Shown here: positions 53,059 through 62,073 of the stretch, one piece after another
Numbering within the stretch: position 1 is the stretch's first letter
How the letters are laid out: each line of letters begins with the position of its first letter
NCBI GenBank assembly: GCA_021151695.1
Contig: JAGKWU010000015.1
Coordinates: 1 to 64,000, forward strand
DNA length: 64,000 nucleotides
Source: Cellvibrionaceae bacterium
GTDB taxonomy: Bacteria; Pseudomonadota; Gammaproteobacteria; Pseudomonadales; Cellvibrionaceae
Direction of reading: 5' to 3'
The notes under the pieces: generated by a model
Databases searched by the model: none
What the model saw: only the letters and a program-made list of their open reading frames with translations
Told to the model about the DNA's origin: nothing
Position numbers and translations under genes: made by a program

Positions 53059-54966
53059 TTAATTCGCAGAGCGCAATTGAAAGCGCTGGCAAATATTATC
53101 GAGCCATGTGTATTGATCAATCGTCGTTGAGTTAGCCAGTGCGCAATTGGTGACATCCAGCGATAAACCGCTTCCGCGGCCAATCATACGCAGTGTGCCG
53201 TCGCTCTGCGGAATAATGCGGAACTGGCTCGCCGTAGTGCCGCAAGTACCCTGCACTAACGCAGCACCGGTGCTAGTAGATGCATTGCTTACCGCCAGGC
53301 ACATGCTGGTATTGTGCGAAGGCTTTATCGCATAGTAACCGCTGTCAGCGTGCGTGAAAGTCCATTTCTGGCAGCTGGTGTCCAGCCATTCGTATTGCGA
53401 AACCGCCGCGCCGCTCGCGGTTGAACAACTGGCAACGTCCAACACTTTTCCACTCAATGCGCTGGTAATAGCAACTGTACCTACCGGTTGCAAACGCCAA
53501 TCCTGGCAGGCATTACCCAACGCACTCCACTGGTCAATCGCGGTATTTTCACTGGTGCCGCAATTCGCAACATCCAATACTTTTCCGCTGTTGCGGTTGG
53601 TGAGTTTGATCCAGCCATCACTGGTGTTGCTCAATTGCCACTGCTGGCAGTTATTGGCAAGCCAGCTGTATTGATCGACTATACCACCATCGCTTGTACT
53701 GCAGTTGGTCATGTCTAATGACTTACCGCTGTTAGCGTTGACCAAACGGTAATAGCCATTCGCAGTAGAATCCACAACCCAATTACTTGAGGCTGCGCTG
53801 CACGCACGCAACACGGCTGCGCCGGAATTACTGGTGCTGTTACCGGAGATACCCAAACATAATCCATTGCTTCTGCTCACCAATTGAAATTGCGCGCCCT
53901 TGGGAACCATGGTGATGCCACTGGTTTCACCGGAGGGAACTGTCACTGTTGTAGAGGTGGAAACTGGTGAGCCAAAATTTGGTGTGCCGTCGCTATTCCA
54001 GGTAATTTTTTGCACACGTGTCGAGCGAGTGCTGCCGCACCCATCACTGGATGAAGCATTACCATGATATACCAACCAATTTTCTGTTCCGTCAGGAGAT
54101 GTAAAAAATCCATTGTGGCCCGGACCATAAACGCCGTTGGCTTTGCTGAACACAGCAGTAGATGTTTTAGTCCAGGAAGATGCCGACAACGGATTGGTGC
54201 CTGTCAGTTCAAGTAGTCCAAGCTTGTAATCCGGTGTGCTGCAGGATGATGCAGAAATGGCCATAAAAGTATGACCGTTTTTTTGGATAATCGCCGGACC
54301 TTCATTTACATTGGAACCCACCATTTCCCAGGAGTAGGTCGGTGTGGAAATCGCGACGGATGAACCAGTCAACGTCCAGGGATCGCTCATCTTGCTGATA
54401 AAAATGGCTTGGTAGGAACCCACCCACTGCGACCAGAGCATATACAAACTGCCGCTGTATTCGAGATAGGAGCCATCAATATTCCAGTAGGACGAAATAG
54501 GTGTGCCCTTATATTTATAAGGCCCCATTGGATCATCGCCTTCAGATTCCAGCACTTGATTGCGCTGTCCGCCCAGATCGCTACTGACACCGCCACTGAA
54601 CATCAAATACCAGCGATAACCACTGGGGCCATTGATGCGATGAATTTCCGGCGCCCAGAAATTACAGCAGCGACTTGCCGTAGTATCTGACCACACATAC
54701 ACAGCGGCCGCCGTTTTCAATCCATCGATAGTCGGTGATTTGCGCATGACTATCTGCGAATTCCAGGTGGTAGTCGTCAGATAGTAGTTACCGTTGTAAT
54801 ACTCCAGCCATGGATCGGCGCCATTGCTGATCAGTGGATTGGTAAAGGTCGCCGCGCGTGCGTTGATGACAGATAACGCCAACAACACGCAAGTTGCCAT
54901 AAAAAAATAAATCGCACGTAGAAATAGCTGGCCCGTGTTAGTGTCAGGCCGGTTAATTATTTTCAT
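53059..54966 (-). CDS. Secreted GH43 arabinofuranosidase-type enzyme with ricin-B lectin repeats
   Basis: 635 residues from ATG 54966 (AAGG upstream). Signal peptide ending INARA (near 38). The GH43 five-blade propeller covers about 40-345. The three catalytic acids are visible: base Asp in NGADPWLEYY, pKa-modulating Asp in WNIDGSYL and acid Glu in VNEGPAI. RCCNFWAPEIHR holds a vicinal Cys pair. The C-terminal 270 residues contain ricin-type QxW repeats (CQQWQL, CQDWRL, CQKWTF, CQRFQL), probably two CBM13-like trefoils for sugar binding. Similar enzymes are exo-acting alpha-1,5-L-arabinofuranosidases. A paralogue is encoded at 55324. Confidence 0.88.
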   Translation of the reverse strand: MKIINRPDTNTGQLFLRAIYFFMATCVLLALSVINARAATFTNPLISNGADPWLEYYNGNYYLTTTTWNSQIVMRKSPTIDGLKTAAAVYVWSDTTASRCCNFWAPEIHRINGPSGYRWYLMFSGGVSSDLGGQRNQVLESEGDDPMGPYKYKGTPISSYWNIDGSYLEYSGSLYMLWSQWVGSYQAIFISKMSDPWTLTGSSVAISTPTYSWEMVGSNVNEGPAIIQKNGHTFMAISASSCSTPDYKLGLLELTGTNPLSASSWTKTSTAVFSKANGVYGPGHNGFFTSPDGTENWLVYHGNASSSDGCGSTRSTRVQKITWNSDGTPNFGSPVSTSTTVTVPSGETSGITMVPKGAQFQLVSRSNGLCLGISGNSTSNSGAAVLRACSAASSNWVVDSTANGYYRLVNANSGKSLDMTNCSTSDGGIVDQYSWLANNCQQWQLSNTSDGWIKLTNRNSGKVLDVANCGTSENTAIDQWSALGNACQDWRLQPVGTVAITSALSGKVLDVASCSTASGAAVSQYEWLDTSCQKWTFTHADSGYYAIKPSHNTSMCLAVSNASTSTGAALVQGTCGTTASQFRIIPQSDGTLRMIGRGSGLSLDVTNCALANSTTIDQYTWLDNICQRFQLRSAN

Positions 54967-55190
54967 GATTTTACCTTCGTTATTATTCAGACAGCCGAAA
55001 ACCTCGGTTGCCCGATTGTGAAAAATCATCCTGAGGTTATTATTTTGTACTGCTTACTTCGTCAAAAAATTTCAGCATCCATGTGAAGCGGGTGTCGTGG
55101 GGAGGGATTAATTATTTTTTATAACTTAAAATTTTTGTTTTTATATTTAGTTCCTTAGAACAATCGAGCGAGGGAAACTTACTACATTCC

Positions 55191-55267
55191 GGGAATCGTC
55201 ATCCCCGTAGGGGATCCAGTGTGGTTAACCCAAAAGGCGCTGGATCCCCTGCGGGGATGACGACTCC
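55191..55267. repeat. REP-like inverted repeat, copy 2
   Basis: Arms at 55197-55219 and 55240-55262 are inverted copies (CGTCATCCCCGTAGGGGATC... and complement). Each arm is itself a clean hairpin, ATCCCC-GTA-GGGGAT or ATCCCC-TGC-GGGGAT. It sits between the two paralogous GH43 genes. The same family as copies at 50138 and 62183. Confidence 0.88.
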
Positions 55268-55323
55268 CTATTTAACTATTTTTATCGCGCCCATAAGGAA
55301 GCGGGTAAATGGAAAATTAAGAC

Positions 55324-57186
55324 CTACTCCCCAACCGGCAACAACCTGAATTGCTGGCAAATCGTATTCAAATTAGGTGCAAGGTTGAGTGGAGTATGAT
55401 TTGCAACACCACAGCTGGCCACATCAACTACCAAACCGGAAACACGGTTAATTAATTTCTGCGTGCCGTTGGATTGATAATCCACCCACCACTGCGCGGT
55501 TTTATCGCCGCACTCGGCTGCTGTTAATGCAAAACCAGGTGTGATCGCTTTGCCGGTTACGCCGATGCATTGTTTATTGGCGTTTTGCACAGAGTAGAAA
55601 CCATTTTCTACATGCACAAACTGCCAGCGCTGCGCGGATTTTTGATTCCACTCATCTTGCTCCAAGGCAGCAGGTTTATTTTTTTCTGCTTTGGCGGCGC
55701 TCACTACCTTGCCGCTTTGCGTGCTGGCAATAACCGATTCGCCCGCTGGCTGAATGCGCCATGCTGTGCAATCGGCGCCATTGCAGTTGTCAGCGATCAA
55801 CGGTTTTTGCGTGCCTTGGTTATTCAGGTTAAACCAGATGCCCGCTTCGGGTGGCAAGGCGGCTATAGCAATTTTCCATTGTTGCGCAGGATCGTTTTGC
55901 CACAGCGATGGACCGTAACCAGTATCTTTATTCACGAGCGTCAAACCCTGGCCGTTGACCAAACGGTATTGACCATCGGTGGTGTAATCGAGCGTCCAGG
56001 CTTCTGATGTAGCGCTGCAGGCAGCAGTACCACCTTCAGTATTCAAACAGAGATTATTTGCTTTATTAACCAGCTGAACTTTGGTGCCGGGAATAATGGT
56101 TCTGATAGGACCATTCTCACCAGAAGGTGAAGCGAGTTTTTGGCCGTTGGCAGCGGGTTGACCAAAATTAGGGACGGGGCCATTTGCCGATTCGCTCCAG
56201 GTAAATTTTTGTGCGCGCAGTGCACGCGTTGGACCGCAGCCTTCTTCAGCTTTGGAGTTGCCGTGATATACCAGCCAATCCTCTGTGCCGTCGGGTGATT
56301 TAAAAAAGCCATTGTGGCCTGGCCCAAATACGCCGTTAGCTTTTTCGAAGAAAGGTTTTTCAATTTTGTGCCAGGCGTTTTCTGCCAATGGATCTTTGCC
56401 GTTCAACTCCAACACACCGAGCTTGTAATCCTGCGTATTACAAAAGCTGGCGGAAAACACGATCATGGTCTTGCCATCTTTTTGCAATACTTCCGGCCCT
56501 TCGTTCACCTTCATACCAGATTTTTCCCAGTCGAATGTCGGGTGCGAAATAATTTTCTTTTCGCCAACAATTGTCCAGGGGTTGGACATTTTGGCCGCCC
56601 ACAATAATTGCTCGTCTTTTTGCCACTCAGACCAGAGCAAATAGAGTTCGTTATTTACTTCCAGATAGGTGCCATCAATGTTCCAGCTTTTGGGCATGGG
56701 CGAGCCTTTGTAGGTATAAGGCCCCATAGGGTCATCGCCTTCACTTTCAATTACGCTTAAATGCTGGCCATCAAAATTATCTTTGGTGCCGGAGGTGTAC
56801 ATCACATACCAGCGCGGGCCCTTGGGGCTCATCAAACGATGAAATTCAAATGCCCAGAAATTACAGCAGCGATCAGCCGCACTCTCTGACCAAATATTGA
56901 TTGGTGTTGCCGTGGCGAGACCAGCGAGCGTTGGCGACTTTCGCATCACCAATTGCGACGTCCAGGTGGTGGTCGTTAAATAGTAATTGCCGTTATAAAA
57001 CTGCAACCACGGGTCTGCACCATTGGGGATGATCGGATTGGTAAAGACTGGCCCTTGCTCGCTAGCGGCGACGACTGTCTTTGCCGGCTCAGGTTGCGCC
57101 ACCGTTTTTTTTACGGGTTGTTCACCACAGGAAAATAATAAGCTGGCCGCGCAGACTGCACTCGCCAGAAAAATATACTTAACCAT
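55324..57186 (-). CDS. GH43 lipoprotein with ricin-like region, paralogue of the neighbouring GH43
   Basis: 620 residues from ATG 57186 (GGGGTGG upstream). Lipobox LFSC (about Cys20), so membrane-anchored, unlike its freely secreted paralogue. The GH43 domain keeps the same catalytic set (NGADPWLQFY, WNIDGTYLEV, VNEGPEV) and the Cys pair RCCNFWAFEFHR. The C-terminal ricin-like part is more eroded, with fewer QxW motifs. A tandem duplication with different cell locations is likely: one enzyme outside, one at the surface, both on arabinan-type side chains. Confidence 0.87.
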   Translation of the reverse strand: MVKYIFLASAVCAASLLFSCGEQPVKKTVAQPEPAKTVVAASEQGPVFTNPIIPNGADPWLQFYNGNYYLTTTTWTSQLVMRKSPTLAGLATATPINIWSESAADRCCNFWAFEFHRLMSPKGPRWYVMYTSGTKDNFDGQHLSVIESEGDDPMGPYTYKGSPMPKSWNIDGTYLEVNNELYLLWSEWQKDEQLLWAAKMSNPWTIVGEKKIISHPTFDWEKSGMKVNEGPEVLQKDGKTMIVFSASFCNTQDYKLGVLELNGKDPLAENAWHKIEKPFFEKANGVFGPGHNGFFKSPDGTEDWLVYHGNSKAEEGCGPTRALRAQKFTWSESANGPVPNFGQPAANGQKLASPSGENGPIRTIIPGTKVQLVNKANNLCLNTEGGTAACSATSEAWTLDYTTDGQYRLVNGQGLTLVNKDTGYGPSLWQNDPAQQWKIAIAALPPEAGIWFNLNNQGTQKPLIADNCNGADCTAWRIQPAGESVIASTQSGKVVSAAKAEKNKPAALEQDEWNQKSAQRWQFVHVENGFYSVQNANKQCIGVTGKAITPGFALTAAECGDKTAQWWVDYQSNGTQKLINRVSGLVVDVASCGVANHTPLNLAPNLNTICQQFRLLPVGE

Positions 57187-57236
57187 TTGCCACCCCAAAA
57201 GTTAGCTGTAAAAACTCTGTACAAAAGTATGGTGCT

Positions 57237-59183
57237 TTATTTGAATACCGCTACAAAACCACCTTTGGCTTTGAGGGTAATTGCGGTTGCGTTGCTCGCG
57301 GTAATCTCGCTTTGCGTAAAATCGCGTTCGCCTTCGCCATCGGTGATAAGAGTCGCTTTTTTATTGCCAATAAAATGTAAATCCAGTGCGAGCGTTTTAT
57401 CCGCGCCTTCCGCATTCAATCCAGCCACGTACCAGCTATCACCCGCTTTGCGCGCTTCCACCAGATATTTCCCGGGGTAACCATCAATAAATTTCACGTC
57501 ATCCCAATGGCGCGGCAAATCCTGCAGAAAACTTTTTACATAGGCGGGCACAGTCGCCATGCCTTCGGGAATTTCGGCAAAGTGTTGGATGCCAGAAATA
57601 AACAGCACGGATTCCGCCAATTCAAAACCGTTGCGCGTGGCGCGTTTGATATTGGGAATATCGCCAAACACCATGGGCGTAAAATCCATAGGATCAAACA
57701 GGTTGCGCGCGAAAGGTGCCATCGCGGCGTGAGTAACCACCGCGTTTTGGTTTTCCTGCGTGAATGTGGTGAACTCCAGGCCCATGATGGCTTCCATAGT
57801 CATGAGGTTGGGATAGGTGCGCTGCCAGCCGCGCGGTAATGTCGCGCCGTGGAAATTAATCAACAGTCCATGCTCAGCGGCGTCTTTTAAAATATCCACA
57901 TAGTAGGCAATCATGGATTGGCCATCGCCACCGAAGAAATCAATCTTCAAACCTTTCACCCCCATCTCACGCAAGCGTTTGAATTCCGCTTCGCGCTGTT
58001 CGTGGGTGAGCAACATACTTTTTGGGCTGTAAGGTGTTTTATTCCAATCACCAGAGGAGTTGTACCAGAGGATGATGCCGATATTTTTTGTCGCGGCGTA
58101 ATCGATCAACTCTTTTACTTTGTCGTAGCCGATTTTTTTATCCCAGTCGGCATCAATCAGCGTGTAATCCCAATGCATTTCCGCGGCGTAATCGATAAAT
58201 TTTTTCTGCACGTCGTACACGGTGAAATCATCTTTCAACAGCGCCCAGCTCCATGAAGCGTGGCCCGGTTGCACCAGATTTTTATCAAAATTAATTGCAG
58301 GGGCGGCCAAGTCTGTACCCAACGTAGATTCCATTACCGTTGGCAAATTGCCAATCGCCAGCACGCGCCAGGGTGACGTTAAATCGCTGTTACTTTTTGC
58401 GAGCAAACCACCACCGGTAAACACTTCGGCCGCCATGGGCAAACCAATTTTGTATTCGCCGTTGGCAGATTCCGCTTGCAAACGCGAGCCATGGAAACTG
58501 CCATCCATATTGGTTTCAGAAATAGCTACCCAGGTATCGCCCGTTTTGTAGAGTGCGGGGAACACCCAACCGGATGGCAATGGCGATGCGGTGCCCACAG
58601 GCACATCCATCAAATAATGTTCTTCGTAAGACGGGTTGGTATTGCTCCAACCGGTTTGCGCAACCGACATAGGCTGCATCCAGGCTTTGGCGCTGGCATC
58701 AAAAGCAAAGCTGGTGAATTCATTGTTAAATTGCAGGACATTTTTGCTGGCGCTGGGAATTTGATAGCGAAACGCCACACCGTCATTGGACACACGAAAG
58801 ATCACATCCATTTGCTGACCGGCCGCATTTTTAAAACTGAAGGTTTGCTCTTGAGCCGTGTAATGAATCTGGTGTTTTTTTCCCACCATCATTTCATAGT
58901 CATCGCTGACTGCTTTGGGTGTTGTGGTGTTGGAAAGCTTGAGCCCTTTGGAGAAATCCGCATCGCTCAATGCCAAACCCAACTGCGATGTTTTTAGCAC
59001 TGGCTGGCCGTCGCGGTTAATCGCGTAATGGATGCTGCCATCCTCGCCCTGGGTTACCGACACTTGCAGATGCTTATCGGGACTGGTCAAGGGAACCGGC
59101 GCCTTGCTGCAGGCGGTGAGCATAAGGCTGGAGAGAGTCAAACTCAGGGCAGCCAAGGGCTTTGGCGAATGAAGGTTGAGCAT
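57237..59183 (-). CDS. GH97 retaining-type glycosidase lipoprotein (probable alpha-galactosidase)
   Basis: 648 residues from ATG 59183 (AAGGAAA upstream). Lipobox LTAC (Cys25). Family GH97: an N-terminal beta-sandwich (about 30-280), then a barrel beginning near YTLIDADWDKK, and a C-terminal sheet. Family knowledge separates inverting members, which use Glu as base, from retaining members with an Asp nucleophile. Here the barrel carries GLKIDFFGGDGQ with Asp415 in the nucleophile position, so a retaining alpha-galactosidase or beta-L-arabinopyranosidase is predicted. It fits removal of galactose branches near the mutarotase gene. Confidence 0.88.
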   Translation of the reverse strand: MLNLHSPKPLAALSLTLSSLMLTACSKAPVPLTSPDKHLQVSVTQGEDGSIHYAINRDGQPVLKTSQLGLALSDADFSKGLKLSNTTTPKAVSDDYEMMVGKKHQIHYTAQEQTFSFKNAAGQQMDVIFRVSNDGVAFRYQIPSASKNVLQFNNEFTSFAFDASAKAWMQPMSVAQTGWSNTNPSYEEHYLMDVPVGTASPLPSGWVFPALYKTGDTWVAISETNMDGSFHGSRLQAESANGEYKIGLPMAAEVFTGGGLLAKSNSDLTSPWRVLAIGNLPTVMESTLGTDLAAPAINFDKNLVQPGHASWSWALLKDDFTVYDVQKKFIDYAAEMHWDYTLIDADWDKKIGYDKVKELIDYAATKNIGIILWYNSSGDWNKTPYSPKSMLLTHEQREAEFKRLREMGVKGLKIDFFGGDGQSMIAYYVDILKDAAEHGLLINFHGATLPRGWQRTYPNLMTMEAIMGLEFTTFTQENQNAVVTHAAMAPFARNLFDPMDFTPMVFGDIPNIKRATRNGFELAESVLFISGIQHFAEIPEGMATVPAYVKSFLQDLPRHWDDVKFIDGYPGKYLVEARKAGDSWYVAGLNAEGADKTLALDLHFIGNKKATLITDGEGERDFTQSEITASNATAITLKAKGGFVAVFK

Positions 59184-59343
59184 GGGATTTCCTTGGGATA
59201 TTCGGTTTTTATGGCTGTTATAGCTGTTATGGGCGGCCTGTCTGAGCGACCGCAACCACAATATTATAATAATAATACAAATTAAGCTCTATACCAGCCT
59301 TTTTATCCAGCTTTACCTTTTCTGGCAGTCCACTCTCCAACAA

Positions 59344-59373
59344 TAAAAAACCCCACAAGCAGAGCTTGCGGGG
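59344..59373 (-). terminator. Strong intrinsic terminator, minus strand, upstream of GH97
   Basis: CCCCACAAGC (59351-59360) pairs with GCTTGCGGGG (59364-59373), 3-base loop, with six A residues on the plus strand (U run in the transcript). It would end transcription about 160 bases before the GH97 start. Confidence 0.8.
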
Positions 59374-59545
59374 TACAGAGACTCCGTTGTACCTGTTAGT
59401 TAACGGAGGTTCGAGGAGGTAAAACGACATGGACCACTGCTGGTTGGCGGCACCGGTCATCGTTGGGGATGCCGCCAGGATCGCGAAAATAGATGCTCCC
59501 TACAGGGTTAGACCGATGCACAGACTCTGCGATTACCGCCCAAAA
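59344..59545 (-). ncRNA. Candidate structured small RNA or leader between galM and GH97
   Basis: Read on the minus strand, the sequence folds into successive hairpins: TGGCGGCA/TGCCGCCA (arms 59470-59477 and 59445-59452), a small ACCA-GCAG-TGGT hairpin, two mutually exclusive stems (AACGGAG/CTCCGTT at 59402-59408 with 59382-59388, versus GGTACA/TGTACC at 59388-59393 with 59372-59377), and a strong terminator. Between them lies a C-rich stretch (ACCTCCTCGAACCTCC) complementary to Shine-Dalgarno sequence, a feature of many regulatory RNAs. GTAAGATAAT near 59549-59558 could be its -10 region. It could be an independent sRNA or an attenuator of GH97. No known Rfam family is recognised. Confidence 0.45.
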
Positions 59546-59546
59546 A

Positions 59547-59559
59547 ATTATCTTACAAT
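59547..59559. promoter_or_regulatory. ATTATCTTACAAT box, copy A
   Basis: The 13-base sequence ATTATCTTACAAT is repeated exactly at 60949 upstream of the arabinanase gene. Here it lies upstream of the candidate RNA and the GH97 gene. Its role as operator or as part of a promoter is inference. Confidence 0.35.
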
Positions 59560-59749
59560 AAGAATAAAATTAGTGTAGCTAAATGACAATTCATGTGACA
59601 GAGGCTGGACAGATCGTTTCGTGCTCAAAACAGGGGATTAACAATCTTTGAACATTTCTGAGACTGAAAGGATTGGGCAAACGGGAAATTGGCGGGGAAC
59701 AGCTATAAGACAGGGGAAACCGGGCCTTATCGACCCGGCTTGGGTGTTA

Positions 59750-60826
59750 TTACGCTACCGAAAACTTGTAGCTCATCAGTGAGGTGTACTCCCCACCCGG
59801 ACGCAAAATCGTATTGGGGAAGTGCGGCTGGTTGGGCGAATCGGGGAAGTGCTGGGGCTCCAGGCAGAAGCCGTTGCGGTGGTTGTAAGTCCAACCGCGT
59901 GCGCTCAAGCTGCCGTCCATAAAGTTGCCGCTGTAAAACTGCACGCCCGGCTCTTGCGTGAAAACTTCCAAGACGCGCCCGGAAATTGGTTCGTACACAC
60001 GCGCCGCCAGGCTCAACGCTTTGGGCGAAGTTTTGTTGAGCACAAAGTTGTGATCGTAACCGCCGCCGTTCTTAATCTGCTCGTCATCCGCGTTGATGCG
60101 CTCACCAATCAAGCGCGGCTCACGGAAATCAAAGGGCGTACCCGCCACCAGCGGCAACTCGCCAGTGGGGATTGAGGTTGCATCCACCGCCGTAAAGCGG
60201 TCGGCATTGATCATCATCTGGTGGCCGAGCACATCGCCCTCACCCGCCAGGTTGAAGTAGGCATGCTGGGTAAGGTTGATAGGCGTGGCCTTGTCGGTAA
60301 CGGCATGGAATTTCACCAGAATTTCATTCTCGTTGGTCAGCTCATACACCACAGTTACGTCGAGATTGCCGGGATAACCCTGGTCGCCATCAACACTCAG
60401 ATACTTGAGAGTGATACCTACAGAGGACTCGCCAGTAAAAGGCTCAGCCTTCCACAGCACCTTGTCATACCCCTGCACACCGCCGTGCAAATGGTTGGGG
60501 CCGTTGTTGGTAGCCAGCTGGTAACTCACGCCATCAATCGTAAATTTTCCATCCTTAATACGGTTGCCAAAACGCCCAATCAGAGCACCAAAGTATGGTG
60601 ATACCTTGTGGTAAGACTCTACCTCATCAAAACCCAGATTGACGTTGGCAAATTTGCCCTGGCGATCCGGCACCTGAATTTCGGTGATCACACCGCCAAA
60701 GTTGCTGATCCGAACCAGCATGCCCTTGGCGTTTGTCAGGGTAAAGAGACTGGCTGGCTGGCCTTCGAGCGACTGACCGAAAGCCGCCTCCGACACAGAT
60801 AATGTTGAATTAGGGTTTATGGACAT
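59750..60826 (-). CDS. galM: Aldose 1-epimerase (galactose mutarotase)
   Basis: 358 residues. A beta-sandwich mutarotase with the catalytic histidines in NGPNHLHGG and LTQHAYFNL and the catalytic Glu in LEPQHFPDSPN. It interconverts the alpha and beta anomers of galactose or similar aldoses. No signal peptide is seen, so it is cytoplasmic. It is placed among galactan/arabinan genes, where it would prepare released sugars for metabolism. Confidence 0.95.
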   Translation of the reverse strand: MSINPNSTLSVSEAAFGQSLEGQPASLFTLTNAKGMLVRISNFGGVITEIQVPDRQGKFANVNLGFDEVESYHKVSPYFGALIGRFGNRIKDGKFTIDGVSYQLATNNGPNHLHGGVQGYDKVLWKAEPFTGESSVGITLKYLSVDGDQGYPGNLDVTVVYELTNENEILVKFHAVTDKATPINLTQHAYFNLAGEGDVLGHQMMINADRFTAVDATSIPTGELPLVAGTPFDFREPRLIGERINADDEQIKNGGGYDHNFVLNKTSPKALSLAARVYEPISGRVLEVFTQEPGVQFYSGNFMDGSLSARGWTYNHRNGFCLEPQHFPDSPNQPHFPNTILRPGGEYTSLMSYKFSVA

Positions 60827-60948
60827 AGATTTCTTCTCTGGTTATTTCGCCCGCACAGGCGCGCCCGCTGGCAAGAACGCGCATGTTAGCAAGAAGCTAT
60901 GGGCAGAAGGAGGCTGTTGCACTTGAATATGATAATTCATAGCGTATT

Positions 60949-60961
60949 ATTATCTTACAAT
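60949..60961. promoter_or_regulatory. ATTATCTTACAAT box, copy B
   Basis: An exact repeat of the 13-mer at 59547, here 53 bases before the start of the arabinanase gene. The gap between galM and the arabinanase (60827-61013) shows nothing else distinctive. Confidence 0.35.
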
Positions 60962-61013
60962 TTAAGCCAAATACAATCGCCGCCTTAACTGAATCACCAC
61001 AAGGGGAACCACC

Positions 61014-62039
61014 ATGCGCAACCTACTCGCCTCCGCCATCTGCTTGCTCAGCCTGGGGGCCAGCCTTAACAACTGGGCCGGCGAAGTCGTCGTCCACGAC
61101 CCCGCCATGGCGCAGGAAGGCAAAACCTTTTACGTGTTCAGCACCGGCCCCAACATTCCCTTTTACAGCTCCACCGATCTGAAAAACTGGACCAAAGCCG
61201 GCGAAGTTTTCACCGCCGAACCCAAAATAACCCGCGCCTCGGCCCCCGAATACGCTGGCTTTCCCTGGGCACCGGATCTCTACGTCCACAACGGCAAATA
61301 CTACGTCTACTTTTCGGTATCCACCTTCGGCAAAAACATGTCCGGCATAGGCGTGGCGACCAACAAAACCCTCGATACCAGGTCACCGGATTACCAATGG
61401 GAAGAATTGGGCACTGTGATCAGCTCAGTGCCCAACCGCGACGACTGGAATGCGATCGATCCCAATATTATCGACGACGAAAAAGGCGATGCCTGGATGG
61501 TGTTCGGCTCCTTTTGGGGCGGCATAAAAATGTTCAAACTCAATGAAGAACGCACCCGCCCCGCCGAACCACAACAGTGGGTAGCCCTGGCCGAACGCGC
61601 CCGCGGTGGTGAGCCCATTCCCAACCAACCGCCTAACGAAGGTGCGGTAGAAGCGCCGTTTATTTTCAAAAAAGGTGATTACTACTATTTGTTCGTCTCC
61701 TTCGATCTCTGCTGCCGCGCGGAAAAAAGCACCTACAACATTCAAGTCGGCCGCTCCAAAACCCTCACCGGCCCCTATCTGGATAAAACCGGCAAAGACA
61801 TGCGCAAAGGCGGCGGCTCGCTTGTCCTCGGCGGCGACGCCAACTTCAAAGCCTTGGGCCACAACAGCGCTTACAGCTTCAACAAAAAAGACTACCTCGT
61901 CTTCCACGCCTATGACACCAACGACAAGTACCTGCCCAAGCTGAAAATTCTGGAAATGAAATGGGATAAAGACTTGTGGCCAACGGTGGATGCGAAGGAG
62001 TTGGTGAAGAAAATGAATTTGGTGGAGGTGAAGAAGTAA
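61014..62039 (+). CDS. arb43A: Endo-alpha-1,5-L-arabinanase, Arb43A-like (GH43)
   Basis: 341 residues with a signal peptide ending NNWA (near 22). Family GH43 five-blade propeller with the catalytic triad visible: Asp29 in VVHDPAM, Asp149 in AIDPNII and Glu213 in GAVEAPFIF. The wording, the CCRAEKSTYNIQVGRS segment and the length match the Cellvibrio japonicus arabinanase Arb43A, which releases short arabino-oligosaccharides from linear arabinan. Secreted. GGGGAACC before the ATG supports the start. Confidence 0.92.
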   Translation: MRNLLASAICLLSLGASLNNWAGEVVVHDPAMAQEGKTFYVFSTGPNIPFYSSTDLKNWTKAGEVFTAEPKITRASAPEYAGFPWAPDLYVHNGKYYVYFSVSTFGKNMSGIGVATNKTLDTRSPDYQWEELGTVISSVPNRDDWNAIDPNIIDDEKGDAWMVFGSFWGGIKMFKLNEERTRPAEPQQWVALAERARGGEPIPNQPPNEGAVEAPFIFKKGDYYYLFVSFDLCCRAEKSTYNIQVGRSKTLTGPYLDKTGKDMRKGGGSLVLGGDANFKALGHNSAYSFNKKDYLVFHAYDTNDKYLPKLKILEMKWDKDLWPTVDAKELVKKMNLVEVKK

Positions 62040-62073
62040 TCTCCATTTCTTTTCTCAGCCCAATATCTACCTA

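Noticed and set aside
59227..59460. A 77-codon minus-strand frame through the galM-GH97 gap
   Set aside because: It runs through a strong terminator hairpin and the structured region. A non-coding RNA explains the sequence better than a protein.
59344..59545. Identification of the structured gap as 6S RNA, tmRNA or a known riboswitch
   Set aside because: A short GGCGGCATC match to 6S is present, but the long central-bubble hairpin is not seen. No tmRNA tRNA-like end or riboswitch core (TPP, FMN, cobalamin, fluoride, GEMM) was found.
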